Part shown: piece after piece, positions 1 through 7,639 of the stretch
Numbering within the stretch: position 1 is the stretch's first letter
Layout of the letters: every line of letters starts with the position of its first letter
NCBI GenBank assembly: GCA_017395555.1
Contig: JAFPUE010000104.1
Coordinates: forward strand, 1 to 32,398
Reading direction: 5' to 3'
DNA from: Ruminiclostridium sp.
GTDB lineage: Bacteria > Bacillota > Clostridia > Oscillospirales > Ruminococcaceae
DNA length: 32,398 bases
The notes under the pieces: generated by a model
What the model was told of the DNA's origin: nothing
The model's input: the letters and a program-made list of their open reading frames with translations, nothing else
Database searches by the model: none
Translations under genes and position numbers: made by a program

Positions 1-1006
1 ATATCTGTTCTTTTCTGTCTTTCTTTTTCTTCTTCATTACAAGAATTATCGCAACGACAAGTCCTATAATGATAACGCCTGCAACTATTCCGACTATAAG
101 CAGCGAGGAATCACGCGAACCGAAATTTCCGTTTGACGGACCGGTAGTGTTTGTTGCCGCAGCTGCGCCGGCAGTCGTTTCGGCAGCCTTTGTGGTTGCA
201 GCCGCCGTCTCCTCCGATGTTGTTATCTCCGCAGTCGTTGTTGCTGCGGTAGTGGTTGCGGCAGTTGTCGTAGTTGTTTCGGCTGTTGTGGTTTCGGCAG
301 TCGTTTCTTCGGAAGCAGTTTCTACCGTTGTCTCAACTGTCGTTTCCTCTGTTGTCTCAACTGTCGTTTCCGCTTCCGTTTCGGCTGCTGTGGTCTCCGC
401 GGAGCCCTGACCGTAGAACGTCAGGGTGCCCGAAGCGTCGGAGTGAAAAACTACATTTCCGTCGGGACCGTAAACGGAAACTTCATCGACTGCAATACTG
501 TAATCGGGCGAGAAGTTGCCCCAGTCCTTTAATGTTATGGTTGCATCGCTTTGTGACGGCGTGACCGATATTCCGGTAAGATCGGCGGTCAGGAGATAAG
601 TTGCGTCCCCGATTTTTTTGACAGCGGCATGGTGAGCGTCACCGTTGGTGTCCAGAAAGGACTTGAAGTCATACTGCTGCCAATACTGGTTTGTGACCTC
701 CGGACCCTCGACAGCCGCGCCGATACCCAAAAATCCGGTGAAGTCTCCGTTGGGAGCGCCGTTGTTGAGCTCCTCATAGTAAAGATCGGCGTTTCCGTTT
801 ATGGAAATTTTCATCTCTACCTTTGTGATGCCTCTGATGTACTCCTTTGAGTTCCCGTCGAGTTGAAGCATCCACTCGCTCTCGTCGTTGTCAAGATACG
901 GCGACGGGCTTGAAACGACGTGAATGTACGCGGAAGAATTTACCGCGAGCATCATCATCGCTGTCAGCACGGCAAATACCGCGCATAAAAATTTGTTCTT
1001 TCTCAT
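1..1006 (-). CDS. Secreted, membrane-anchored surface protein (C-terminus cut by window edge)
   Basis: The frame is open from ATG at 1006 to the window edge, about 335 residues, so only the extreme C-terminus is missing. GGAGG lies a few bases upstream of the start. Residues 1-27 are a signal peptide (MRKNKF, then a hydrophobic core ending NSSA). A globular region of about 170 residues follows, which I do not recognise; it is rich in Asp, Gly and aromatic residues, as extracellular ligand-binding folds often are. Then comes a low-complexity linker of about 75 residues dominated by Thr, Glu and Ala (TTAETTT-like), then a hydrophobic helix (SLLIVGIVAGVIIIG...) and a Lys-rich tail. This is the layout of a type I membrane-anchored surface protein with a stalk. 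Function is unknown. The valine/alanine-rich frame on the opposite strand is a shadow of the Thr/Glu linker. Confidence 0.85.
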   Translation of the reverse strand, partial: MRKNKFLCAVFAVLTAMMMLAVNSSAYIHVVSSPSPYLDNDESEWMLQLDGNSKEYIRGITKVEMKISINGNADLYYEELNNGAPNGDFTGFLGIGAAVEGPEVTNQYWQQYDFKSFLDTNGDAHHAAVKKIGDATYLLTADLTGISVTPSQSDATITLKDWGNFSPDYSIAVDEVSVYGPDGNVVFHSDASGTLTFYGQGSAETTAAETEAETTVETTEETTVETTVETASEETTAETTTAETTTTTAATTTAATTTAEITTSEETAAATTKAAETTAGAAAATNTTGPSNGNFGSRDSSLLIVGIVAGVIIIGLVVAIILVMKKKKKDRKEQI

Positions 1007-1034
1007 GATTTCCTCCGTTTTTCATAACCTGTTC

Positions 1035-1071
1035 CAAAAAATAAATAAACCGCACAGAAAGCCTGCACGGT
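1035..1071 (-). terminator. Intrinsic terminator inside the leader of the surface protein
   Basis: On the minus strand a 9-bp stem (1063-1071 with 1049-1057, two G-U pairs, loop of 5) is followed by a T-rich run at 1035-1048. It lies about 30 nt before the surface-protein ATG and downstream of the tRNA gene. It may end the tRNA transcript, or attenuate transcription into the surface protein. Confidence 0.6.
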
Positions 1072-1112
1072 ATTGTACGGCTTAACACCGCGACATATAA
1101 AAGATAGTACAG

Positions 1113-1118
1113 ATTATA
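1113..1118 (-). promoter_or_regulatory. Possible -10 element for the surface protein
   Basis: A perfect TATAAT on the minus strand, with no good -35 at 17 nt (ATTTCT). If used, its transcript would pass through the terminator at 1035-1071 before reaching the start codon. Confidence 0.35.
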
Positions 1119-1193
1119 ACTCCGTACTTCGAGGCAGAAATCTCGTCCCGGGCAGTGTACCCGAGACGGGATTCGCCGCGGGGCGCTCCCCGC

Positions 1194-1282
1194 TGGCGGA
1201 AGCGGTGGGATTCGAACCCACGAGCCCGTGAAGGCTACCTGATTTCGAGTCAGGCCCGTTATGACCACTTCGATACGCTTCC
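1194..1282 (-). tRNA. tRNA-Ser (anticodon CGA)
   Basis: The minus strand reads a 7-bp acceptor stem GGAAGCG/CGCTTCC (1276-1282 with 1198-1204), discriminator G and an encoded CCA (1194-1196). The anticodon arm has stem CCTGA/TCAGG with loop CTCGAAA, giving anticodon CGA for serine codon UCG. A long variable arm, typical of tRNA-Ser, precedes the T arm GTGGG-TTCGAAT-CCCAC. It has its own strong promoter at 1300-1328. The 3' trailer at about 1170-1192 carries a GC-rich hairpin (GCGGGG-AGCG-CCCCGC) that matches part of an intergenic repeat also found near 7573. Confidence 0.96.
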
Positions 1283-1299
1283 ATAAACAGTATGTGTAT

Positions 1300-1328
1300 A
1301 TTATACAGCATAAGAATTGATTTGTCAA
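1300..1328 (-). promoter_or_regulatory. Promoter of tRNA-Ser
   Basis: Minus-strand TTGACA (1323-1328), a 17-nt spacer and TATAAT (1300-1305): a full-consensus sigma-A promoter 18 nt before the tRNA 5' end. Confidence 0.92.
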
Positions 1329-1464
1329 CGCACATTGTCAACACTGAAATTGCCGTATTAATGATTTTTTTGTTCATTCTGCCTAAACAACGGCATATAC
1401 GGGTTGTCATAATGCCCTGCGCAAAGCCTATGATACAAAATATTGCCAAATAGCTCTGTTTTGG

Positions 1465-1493
1465 TTGACGAAAAAGGCGTTAAGTGTTATAAT
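1465..1493 (+). promoter_or_regulatory. Promoter of hisS
   Basis: TTGACG (1465-1470), a 17-nt spacer and TATAAT (1488-1493), about 50 nt before the hisS start. No T-box-like leader lies between. Confidence 0.88.
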
Positions 1494-1543
1494 AAGGTAT
1501 CATCGTCCGAACGGACACAATAACGAATGAAAGGTTGATAACA

Positions 1544-2770
1544 TTGAATATAAAACCACAGAAGGGTATGCAGGAATATCTTCCCGAGGCGGCGGCACAG
1601 CGCGACAGGCTTATGTCGCTTATCCTCGATACTTATACAAAGTGCGGCTTCACCCGTATATACACTCCCGCAGTCGAAAGCGCAGAAAACCTCGATAAGA
1701 GCGACGGCGGCGACAACCTCAATCTGATATTCAAGATACTCAAGCGCGGTGACAAGCTCGCGGCGGTACTCGAAAAAACGCCGGTTGACGAGAAGGAGCT
1801 GTGCGATCTCGGTCTGCGGTATGACCTTACACTTCCGCTTTCGAGATATTACGCGAACAACAGAAACAGCCTGCCGAACCCGTTCAAGTGCATACAGATC
1901 GACAAGGTTTACCGTGCGGAGCGTCCGCAGAGGGGCAGACTGCGCGAGTTTGTGCAGTGCGATATAGACATACTCGGCTCTGATTCAATATGCTCCGAGA
2001 TCGAGCTTATCTCCGTAACCGCAAAGGCACTCGGCAGAATAGGCATAGGCGAGTTCAAGGTGCGCGTGAATGACCGCCGCATACTGCGCGATTCGCTGAA
2101 AACAATGGGATTCCCGGAGGACGCGCTCGACACGGTATCGGTGACATTCGACAAGCTCGATAAGATCGGAGTTGACGGTGTTTCGGAGGAGCTGCGCGAA
2201 AAGCAGATGCCGGAAAACGCGATCTCCGCGCTGCGCTCACTGCTCGAAAAGGGCAGCATAACCCTCGATGCAATGGCGGAATATTGCTCGGAAGATGCAA
2301 AGGGAATAATAGAGTCGCTGAAAACGATAATTGAGACTTCGGACAAGCTCTCGGACGATTATTCGGTAGTATATGACCCGTCGCTCGTGCGCGGACAGGG
2401 CTACTACACGGGAACAGTGTTCGAGGTGGCAAGTGAGAAATTCGGCGGTACAGTCGCGGGCGGCGGCCGTTACGATGGGCTTATCGGGCGTTTCACGGGT
2501 GAGAATATCCCGGCTGTCGGCTTCTCTATCGGATTTGAGCGCATTTTCTCGATCGTGACCGAGAATAATATCACGCTTGCCGGTTCCCGCCGCAAGACCG
2601 CAATTCTCTATAAGGCGGAGGATATCCTCGACGCGATTGCCAAGTCCTCCGAGCTCGAAGCCGAGTCGGATGTAACGCTGATACTCGTCCCGAACCCCAA
2701 AAAATCCGATAAGATCTATTCCCGCGCCAAGAACAGCGGGTTTGATGAGATAATCAAGCTCGGAATGTGA
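1544..2770 (+). CDS. hisS: Histidyl-tRNA synthetase, divergent form with short C-terminus
   Basis: Class II synthetase that charges tRNA-His, 408 residues. Motif 2 is at about residue 123 (YRAERPQRGRLREF), a histidine-binding signature at about 281 (LVRGQGYYTGTVFE) and motif 3 further on (AVGFSIGFERI). I chose the TTG at 1544 because AAAGG (1530-1534) lies 9 nt upstream; a TTG at 1535 would abut it. Two oddities: the usual LVRGLDYYT reads LVRGQGYYT, and after motif 3 only some 65 residues remain, shorter than the usual anticodon-binding domain of about 90-100. Both fit a second HisRS-like lineage that I recall from Clostridia and archaea. A HisZ-type regulatory paralogue is less likely because the catalytic motifs are intact. 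Confidence 0.9.
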   Translation: MNIKPQKGMQEYLPEAAAQRDRLMSLILDTYTKCGFTRIYTPAVESAENLDKSDGGDNLNLIFKILKRGDKLAAVLEKTPVDEKELCDLGLRYDLTLPLSRYYANNRNSLPNPFKCIQIDKVYRAERPQRGRLREFVQCDIDILGSDSICSEIELISVTAKALGRIGIGEFKVRVNDRRILRDSLKTMGFPEDALDTVSVTFDKLDKIGVDGVSEELREKQMPENAISALRSLLEKGSITLDAMAEYCSEDAKGIIESLKTIIETSDKLSDDYSVVYDPSLVRGQGYYTGTVFEVASEKFGGTVAGGGRYDGLIGRFTGENIPAVGFSIGFERIFSIVTENNITLAGSRRKTAILYKAEDILDAIAKSSELEAESDVTLILVPNPKKSDKIYSRAKNSGFDEIIKLGM

Positions 2771-2820
2771 TAGTCTCTGCGTTAAGTCGGGCTTTGGCTG
2801 GGAGCCTTCTGCTTCGCTTT

Positions 2821-2921
2821 TTGGAGCTCTGCTCCAAGCCTCGCTGGCCGCTCAGCCCCGCAGCAGGATGCTGCGAGCGTGACCGCCCAAAGCGCGCACG
2901 ATGCGCGCATAAAAGCGGTCA
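2821..2921. repeat. Mosaic intergenic repeat, copy A (hairpin cluster)
   Basis: Three consecutive perfect hairpins follow hisS: TTGGAGC/GCTCCAA (2821-2837), CGCAGCA-GGA-TGCTGCG (2859-2875), and a compound hairpin with outer arms TGACCGC (2880-2886) and GCGGTCA (2915-2921) around the core GCGCGCA-CGA-TGCGCGC (2892-2908). The same GGA-loop hairpin and GCGCGC core, with different arm sequences, recur near 5006-5070 and 14327-14390. No reading frame here looks real. Confidence 0.8.
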
Positions 2922-2973
2922 GCGACAGACACAGACCAAGGTTTCACCTTGGATCCAAGAACGTGTTTTTTCA

Positions 2974-3125
2974 AGAGAGATTAAGAGAGTTTTTAGACGG
3001 GGGCTCTGCCCCTGCGACCCCGCAAGCCCCCTTTAAAAAAGGGGGCTTGACACCCTAAATAAATGCAGTATTTCAGAGTGTACAGCTATGGGCGACTCGC
3101 ATAGAAATGCAGTGGGGTTGGCGAT
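2974..3125. repeat. Dispersed repeat of about 150 bp, copy 1 of 2
   Basis: It matches 25024-25173 over its whole length, by eye roughly four bases in five. It has a GAGAG-rich start, GGGGGCTCTGCCCC, a long hairpin (CAAGCCCCC/GGGGGCTTG with an A-rich loop near 3030-3050), a repeated ATGCAGT and a shared end, GCAGTGGGGTTGGCGA. The stretch 2771-3164 holds only this repeat, repeat copy A and a terminator. Confidence 0.85.
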
Positions 3126-3144
3126 ATTTCATTCAATAAATAAG

Positions 3145-3180
3145 AAAGACTGCTGAAATTAGTTTCAACAGTCTTTTTTT
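3145..3180. terminator. Intrinsic terminator after hisS
   Basis: Arms 3145-3158 and 3163-3176 pair over 14 positions with one mismatch around a 4-nt loop, followed by T residues on the plus strand. The last codons of the convergent gene (3165-3617) lie inside it, so it probably serves both directions. Confidence 0.8.
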
Positions 3181-3617
3181 GAACCATAACTCGTGCGGCG
3201 GATTGACCGCGCTCTGGAAAACGCGGAGCGGAGGGCGTTTTCGGCGAAGATCGCGGGGAAGGATATCGCCACCCAAGTAAAAAAGAACATGGGGCAGATC
3301 TGTCCGAGCAGATTGAAGGGCAGTCGGCTGTAATCCCACACGCGAAGCCCGAGCCATAAATTGAAAATTATCCCGCAGGTGAATTCGGCAGCGGTAATGA
3401 AAAGCCCGCCGAGCAAAACCTGTGACCAGAGCGGAGGCGTTTTGCGGAAAAAGCTGTCGAATCCGCCGACCCATAAAAAACACAGCCCGCCGAGCACAAA
3501 CATCGACGGGTGAGTATGACCGCGGTATATGACCTCAATAAGCCCGTAAATGAAGCCGCCCGTGAGAAATACCGTGAAGCTCTTTGTAAGCTCCGCGGCA
3601 AAGCTGTCTCTGCGCAT
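3165..3617 (-). CDS. Small membrane protein, putative ABC transporter permease (CmpB-type family)
   Basis: A 150-residue protein with about four hydrophobic segments. Its second half carries WDYSRLPFNLLGQICPMFF, which matches from memory the W-D-Y-S ... N-x-x-G-x-I pattern of a small Firmicute membrane family labelled putative ABC transporter permease (ABC_trans_CmpB, Pfam PF06541). The true function of that family is unclear, and no ATPase partner is adjacent. I chose ATG at 3617 (MRRDSF) because GGGGG sits 6-7 nt upstream; the ATG 30 nt earlier has no such site. The C-terminus is basic (SRARSIRRTSYGSKKDC) and its stop codon lies in the terminator shared with hisS. Confidence 0.75.
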   Translation of the reverse strand: MRRDSFAAELTKSFTVFLTGGFIYGLIEVIYRGHTHPSMFVLGGLCFLWVGGFDSFFRKTPPLWSQVLLGGLFITAAEFTCGIIFNLWLGLRVWDYSRLPFNLLGQICPMFFFTWVAISFPAIFAENALRSAFSRARSIRRTSYGSKKDC

Positions 3618-3664
3618 ACCGCACCCCCGTTCAATAATATTCTGCACATTTCCGGAAGACTTTA

Positions 3665-3693
3665 TTCATATACTGTACAGACAGGCTTATACT
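3665..3693 (+). promoter_or_regulatory. Probable promoter of the carboxypeptidase gene
   Basis: TTCATA (3665-3670), a 17-nt spacer and TATACT (3688-3693), just before a GGGGGAG ribosome binding site (3700-3706). Confidence 0.55.
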
Positions 3694-3714
3694 ATTTTCG
3701 GGGGAGTGCATATT

Positions 3715-4878
3715 ATGAAATTCGCAAGATACATCGCCGCCGCCGCGGCTTTCGCCCTTATCTTACCGACTGTCCCGGCAAAAGCCGCGTCGGAAAAGCA
3801 GGTGGCAGCCGACATAAAGACAGCAAAAGCCGCAGTCCTCGTCGAGAGCTCGACGGGAAAGGCGCTGTGCGGGTACAACGAAAACACGCGGCTGCCAATG
3901 GCATCGGTAACAAAGATAATGACTCTGCTTATCGCGGCGCAGGAGATCGACGCGGGACGGCTCAGCTTTGACGATACCGCCGTCTGCTCGGAGCACGCGA
4001 ACAGCATGGACGGCTCGGTGATATGGCTTGAAACGGGAGAGGAAATGTCGGTAGGCGATCTCGCGAAGTCCATAGTCATCGCCTCCGCAAACGACGCGTG
4101 CGTGATGCTCGCGGAGCATATCGCCGGAAGCGAGGAAGCGTTCGTCGCAAGAATGAACAGTGAAGCGGAAAAGCTCGGCATGACAAACACACATTTCGTG
4201 AACTGCGTCGGCTACGACGATAAAGACCATTACAGCAGCGCCCGTGATATCGCGGTCATGGCTGCCGAGCTGCGGGAGTACGATTACTACGACGACTTCC
4301 TGCTCACCCGGCTTGACAGCGTGCGAACCGGTACGTCCCGCGAGACGCAGCTGCTCAACACGAACAAGCCGATAACCTCATACAGCGGTATGACGGGATT
4401 GAAAACCGGGACGACGGACGGAGCCGGGTGCTGCTTCTGCGGTACGGCAAAGCGCGGGAATATGGAGCTTACAGCGGTGGTGCTCGGCTGCGAGACCGAC
4501 GGTGACAGGTTCGACGCGGTGAAAAATCTACTCGATCTCGGTTTTGACAACTATGAGCGTGTCGTGCCGCGCCCGGACGTTTCCGAGCTGCAGGAAGTTC
4601 CGGTTGAGCGCGGGATAAAAAGCGGGGTGGATACACGGTTTGCCGGAGTGCGGGAGCTTATTCTCGAAAAGGGAAGCGGGGCGCTGATAAAATACCATTA
4701 CAGCCGCACATCCGCAGTTGAAGCGCCGGTGGAAAAGGGGCAGGTGCTCGGGTATGTGACGATGACCATAGGTGACGAGGTTATCGGCAACGCAAAAATA
4801 ATTGCTGCGGAGAGCATTCCGCGTCTCGACTTCGCACGATGCTTCGACTATCTGATAAAGGCATTCTTTTCATATTGA
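3715..4878 (+). CDS. D-alanyl-D-alanine carboxypeptidase (PBP5/DacF family)
   Basis: A penicillin-binding protein that trims the terminal D-Ala from peptidoglycan stem peptides outside the cell, 387 residues. The start at 3715 is fixed by GGGGGAG 8 nt upstream and by an immediate signal peptide (MKFARYIAAAAAF, cleavage likely after PAKA). The three active-site motifs are present in order: S64-V-T-K67, S124-A-N126 and K230-T-G232. The last 100 or so residues form the family's C-terminal beta-rich domain, and the end (FDYLIKAFFSY) resembles the amphipathic membrane-binding helix of PBP5 enzymes. It is transcribed alone, away from the upstream membrane protein, and followed by a terminator. It could be called dacB, dacF or dacA; the sequence does not decide. 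Confidence 0.93.
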   Translation: MKFARYIAAAAAFALILPTVPAKAASEKQVAADIKTAKAAVLVESSTGKALCGYNENTRLPMASVTKIMTLLIAAQEIDAGRLSFDDTAVCSEHANSMDGSVIWLETGEEMSVGDLAKSIVIASANDACVMLAEHIAGSEEAFVARMNSEAEKLGMTNTHFVNCVGYDDKDHYSSARDIAVMAAELREYDYYDDFLLTRLDSVRTGTSRETQLLNTNKPITSYSGMTGLKTGTTDGAGCCFCGTAKRGNMELTAVVLGCETDGDRFDAVKNLLDLGFDNYERVVPRPDVSELQEVPVERGIKSGVDTRFAGVRELILEKGSGALIKYHYSRTSAVEAPVEKGQVLGYVTMTIGDEVIGNAKIIAAESIPRLDFARCFDYLIKAFFSY

Positions 4879-4884
4879 AAAAAA

Positions 4885-4920
4885 CACCGCAGATTTTTGG
4901 TCTGCGGTGATTATTATTAT
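4885..4920 (+). terminator. Terminator after the carboxypeptidase
   Basis: CACCGCAGA (4885-4893) pairs perfectly with TCTGCGGTG (4901-4909), followed by an AT-rich tail with repeated TTA. Confidence 0.75.
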
Positions 4921-4941
4921 TCTGTTTGCAATCTGTCGAGT

Positions 4942-5091
4942 TTCCGTGTTACGGAATTAGGTTTAGGGATCCAACCCCTTTTTAAAGGGGTTGGCGCCAT
5001 CCGCGCAATGCAGGAGGCATTGGTAGTGGTCACCAAAAGCGCGCACGATGCGCGCAAAAAAAGTGACCACGAAAGGATTAAAGCGCGCAAG
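4942..5091. repeat. Mosaic intergenic repeat, copy B
   Basis: Modules in order: palindrome TTCCGT-GTT-ACGGAA (4942-4956); a hairpin of CCAACCCC/GGGGTTGG (4971-4994) within a 29-nt stretch at 4961-4989 that recurs exactly, inverted, at 16427-16455; hairpin CAATGC-AGGAG-GCATTG (5006-5022); and a compound hairpin with arms GTGGTCAC (5026-5033) and GTGACCAC (5063-5070) around the GCGCGCACGATGCGCGC core. A GCGC-GCAA-GCGC hairpin closes it just before the leuS stop codon. Confidence 0.85.
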
Positions 5092-5106
5092 CGCAGATGC
5101 TGATTA

Positions 5107-7509
5107 TTACTTAACTACGATGTTCACGAGCTTCTTGGGAACCGCTATCTTCTTTACGATCGTCTTGCCGTCAACGAGCGGCTTTACCGTCTCGTTTTCG
5201 AGTGCGGCGGCGATCATAGCGTCCTGATCTGCGTCAGCCGGAATGTTCAGCTTTGCGCGTACCTTGCCGTTTATCTGTACAACGATCTCGATAGTCTCGT
5301 CAACGCACAGCGCCTCGTCGTAGGTTACCCAGCTCTGTTCGGAGAGGATACCGCCGAAGATGTTGTTATACATTTCCTCGGTAATGTGCGGAGCAAACGG
5401 GTTGAGCATGATCAGCAGCGAGCGCATCTCACCCTTTGTGATCGAGCCCTTGTCGCTTATCTGATTGAGCAGTGTCATCATTGCGGCTACTGCGGTGTTG
5501 AATTTAAGCTGCTCGATATCCGCCGATACCTTCTTTATCGTTCTGTGGAACGCGGCGGAAAGCTCCTTGCTGTACTCGTCGCTGTCGGTCATATTGTCCT
5601 GCAGCGCCCATATACGTTCGAGGAAGCGCTTGCAGCCCTTCAGACTGCTTTCGCTCCACGGAGCAGCCTGCTCGTAGTCGCCCATAAAGAGCACATAAAC
5701 GCGCAGTACGTCAGCGCCGTATTCGTCAACAACATCGTTCGGGTCAACAACATTTCCGCGGGACTTGCTCATCTTCACGCCGTCGGGTCCGAGGATAAGT
5801 CCCTGTGCCGTTCTCTTTGCGTAAGGCTCGGCTACCGGCACTTCACCGATATCATACAGGAATCTGTGCCAGAAGCGCGAGTAGATAAGGTGGCGGGTAA
5901 CGTGCTCCATACCGCCGTTGTACCAGTCAACGGGCAGCCAGTATTTCAGAGCCTCCTGCGATGCGAACGCCTCGCTGTTGTTCGGGTCACAGTAGCGTAA
6001 GAAGTACCACGACGAGCCTGCCCACTGCGGCATTGTGTCGGTCTCGCGCTTTGCATCGCCGCCGCACTTCGGGCATTTGCAGTTCACGAAGCTGTCGATC
6101 TTCGCGAGCGGGCTTTCGCCGTCCTGACCGGGCTGGAAATTCTCCACGGGCGGGAGCTTCAGCGGAAGCTCGTCATAAGGCACGGCTACCATTCCGCACT
6201 TCGGGCAGTGTACTATCGGAATCGGCTCGCCCCAGTATCTCTGTCTGTTGAACGCCCAGTCCTTCATCTTGTACTGAACGCCCGCTTCGCCTACGCCCTT
6301 TGCTTCGAGTACGGTGAGCACCTTCGCGATAGCATCCTTCTTGTTTGTGATGCCGTTGAGCACATCGGAGTTCACCATTTCGCCGTCGCCGGTATATGCT
6401 TCCTTCGATATATCTCCGCCCTTGATTACTTCGATTATCGGAATACCGAATTTTGTCGCAAATTCGTAGTCTCTTGTATCGTGTGCCGGAACCGCCATGA
6501 TCGCGCCGGTGCCGTAACCCATCATAACGTAGTCGGAAATATAGATCGGTATTTCCGTATCGTTTATAGGGTTGATCGCGGTGAGACCGTCGATTTTTAC
6601 GCCGGTCTTATCCTTTACGAGCTGTGTGCGCTCAAATTCGCTCTTCTTTGCGCACTCTTCCTTATACGCGTCGAGCTCGGCGATGTTCTTTATCGAGTCT
6701 CTGTACTTCTCGATCATCGGGTGCTCGGGAGCCATTACCATGAATGTAACGCCGTAGAGCGTATCGGGACGCGTGGTGTAGATCTTAAGCTCTTCGCCGT
6801 TCTCCTTGATCCTGAACTTTACGAATGCGCCGGTGGATTTGCCTATCCAGTTTTCCTGCTGGAGCTTGATGTTCGGCAGGAAGTCAACATCATCGAGACC
6901 CTGCAGGAGCTTGTCCGCGTACTCGGTAATGCGCAGATACCATACTTCCTTTTCCTTCTGTATGATATCGCTGTGGCAGATGTCGCACTTGCCGCCCTGC
7001 GAATCCTCGTTCGAGAGGACAACCTTACAGCTCGGGCAATAGTTTACGAGAGTTCTGTCACGGAAAACGAGACCGTTCTCGAACATTTTGAGGAATATCC
7101 ACTGTGTCCACTTGTAGTAGCCCTCGTCGGTGGTATCGACAACGCGGGACCAGTCGAACGAGAAGCCTACCTTGCGGAGCTGACCGGTGAACTTCTTGAT
7201 GTTGTTGTCCGTAACGGTACGGGGGTGTACGCCCGTCTTTATTGCGGTATTCTCTGTGGGCAGTCCGTAAGCGTCGAAGCCGATAGGGAACAGTACGTTA
7301 TAGCCTTCGAGCCTTCTCTTTCTGCTTACGACTTCAAGACCGGAGTAGGCCTTGATATGTCCGACGTGCATACCTGCACCGGACGGGTAGGGGAACTCGA
7401 CGAGCGCGTAGAACTTCGGCTTATCGCTGCCTGTCTCGGCTTTGAAGCTCTCATGCTCGTCCCAGTATTTTTGCCATTTGGGTTCTATTTCTTTGAAATC
7501 GTATTTCAT
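5107..7509 (-). CDS. leuS: Leucyl-tRNA synthetase
   Basis: Class I synthetase that charges tRNA-Leu, 800 residues, the usual bacterial size. The HIGH-type motif is HVGH at residues 48-51, in PYPSGAGMHVGH. An inserted CP1 editing domain follows, with a T-rich region (TTRPDTLYGVTF) and DYVMMGYGTGAIMAVPAHD. Cys pairs (CPSC...CDIC, CPKC...CKCPKC) suggest zinc sites. KMSKS is at 579-583 and the C-terminus has the small VQINGKVRAK domain. AAGGA lies 11 nt before the ATG. It is downstream of galM in the same direction, separated by a repeat (copy C), with no T-box leader visible. The long frame on the opposite strand is a shadow. Confidence 0.98.
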   Translation of the reverse strand: MKYDFKEIEPKWQKYWDEHESFKAETGSDKPKFYALVEFPYPSGAGMHVGHIKAYSGLEVVSRKRRLEGYNVLFPIGFDAYGLPTENTAIKTGVHPRTVTDNNIKKFTGQLRKVGFSFDWSRVVDTTDEGYYKWTQWIFLKMFENGLVFRDRTLVNYCPSCKVVLSNEDSQGGKCDICHSDIIQKEKEVWYLRITEYADKLLQGLDDVDFLPNIKLQQENWIGKSTGAFVKFRIKENGEELKIYTTRPDTLYGVTFMVMAPEHPMIEKYRDSIKNIAELDAYKEECAKKSEFERTQLVKDKTGVKIDGLTAINPINDTEIPIYISDYVMMGYGTGAIMAVPAHDTRDYEFATKFGIPIIEVIKGGDISKEAYTGDGEMVNSDVLNGITNKKDAIAKVLTVLEAKGVGEAGVQYKMKDWAFNRQRYWGEPIPIVHCPKCGMVAVPYDELPLKLPPVENFQPGQDGESPLAKIDSFVNCKCPKCGGDAKRETDTMPQWAGSSWYFLRYCDPNNSEAFASQEALKYWLPVDWYNGGMEHVTRHLIYSRFWHRFLYDIGEVPVAEPYAKRTAQGLILGPDGVKMSKSRGNVVDPNDVVDEYGADVLRVYVLFMGDYEQAAPWSESSLKGCKRFLERIWALQDNMTDSDEYSKELSAAFHRTIKKVSADIEQLKFNTAVAAMMTLLNQISDKGSITKGEMRSLLIMLNPFAPHITEEMYNNIFGGILSEQSWVTYDEALCVDETIEIVVQINGKVRAKLNIPADADQDAMIAAALENETVKPLVDGKTIVKKIAVPKKLVNIVVK

Positions 7510-7556
7510 TAACTGTCTTATCCTTTCTTTCGATCTGTTCGGAGTTTTTCAAAGTT

Positions 7557-7632
7557 CCGTGTTACGGTCATTTCGCCGCGGGGCGTTCCCCGCCGCCGTC
7601 CGCGTAGGACACGCGCGAAGGCGCAGCGGGAT
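7557..7632. repeat. Mosaic intergenic repeat, copy C
   Basis: It lies between galM and leuS. It contains CCGT-GTT-ACGG (7557-7567), a GC hairpin GCGGGG/CCCCGC (around 7578-7593), the shared CCGTCCGCGTAGGACA (7596-7611, itself a GTCC/GGAC hairpin) and GCGC-GAAG-GCGC (7613-7624). The same modules occur in copies B, D and E. Confidence 0.8.
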
Positions 7633-7639
7633 TTGCACC

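Noticed and set aside
69-410. Val/Ala-rich plus-strand frame
   Set aside because: It is the antisense reading of the Thr/Glu-rich linker of the surface protein; no ribosome binding site.
891-1449. Minus-strand frames running through tRNA-Ser
   Set aside because: They read across the tRNA and its promoter; composition and starts are not gene-like.
1494-1543. T-box leader for hisS (also sought before leuS, glyQS and ilvE)
   Set aside because: No AGGGTGGNACCGCG-type box and leaders are too short.
6208-7512. Long plus-strand frame opposite leuS (434 codons)
   Set aside because: Shadow of the leuS codon pattern; leuS is complete with all motifs.
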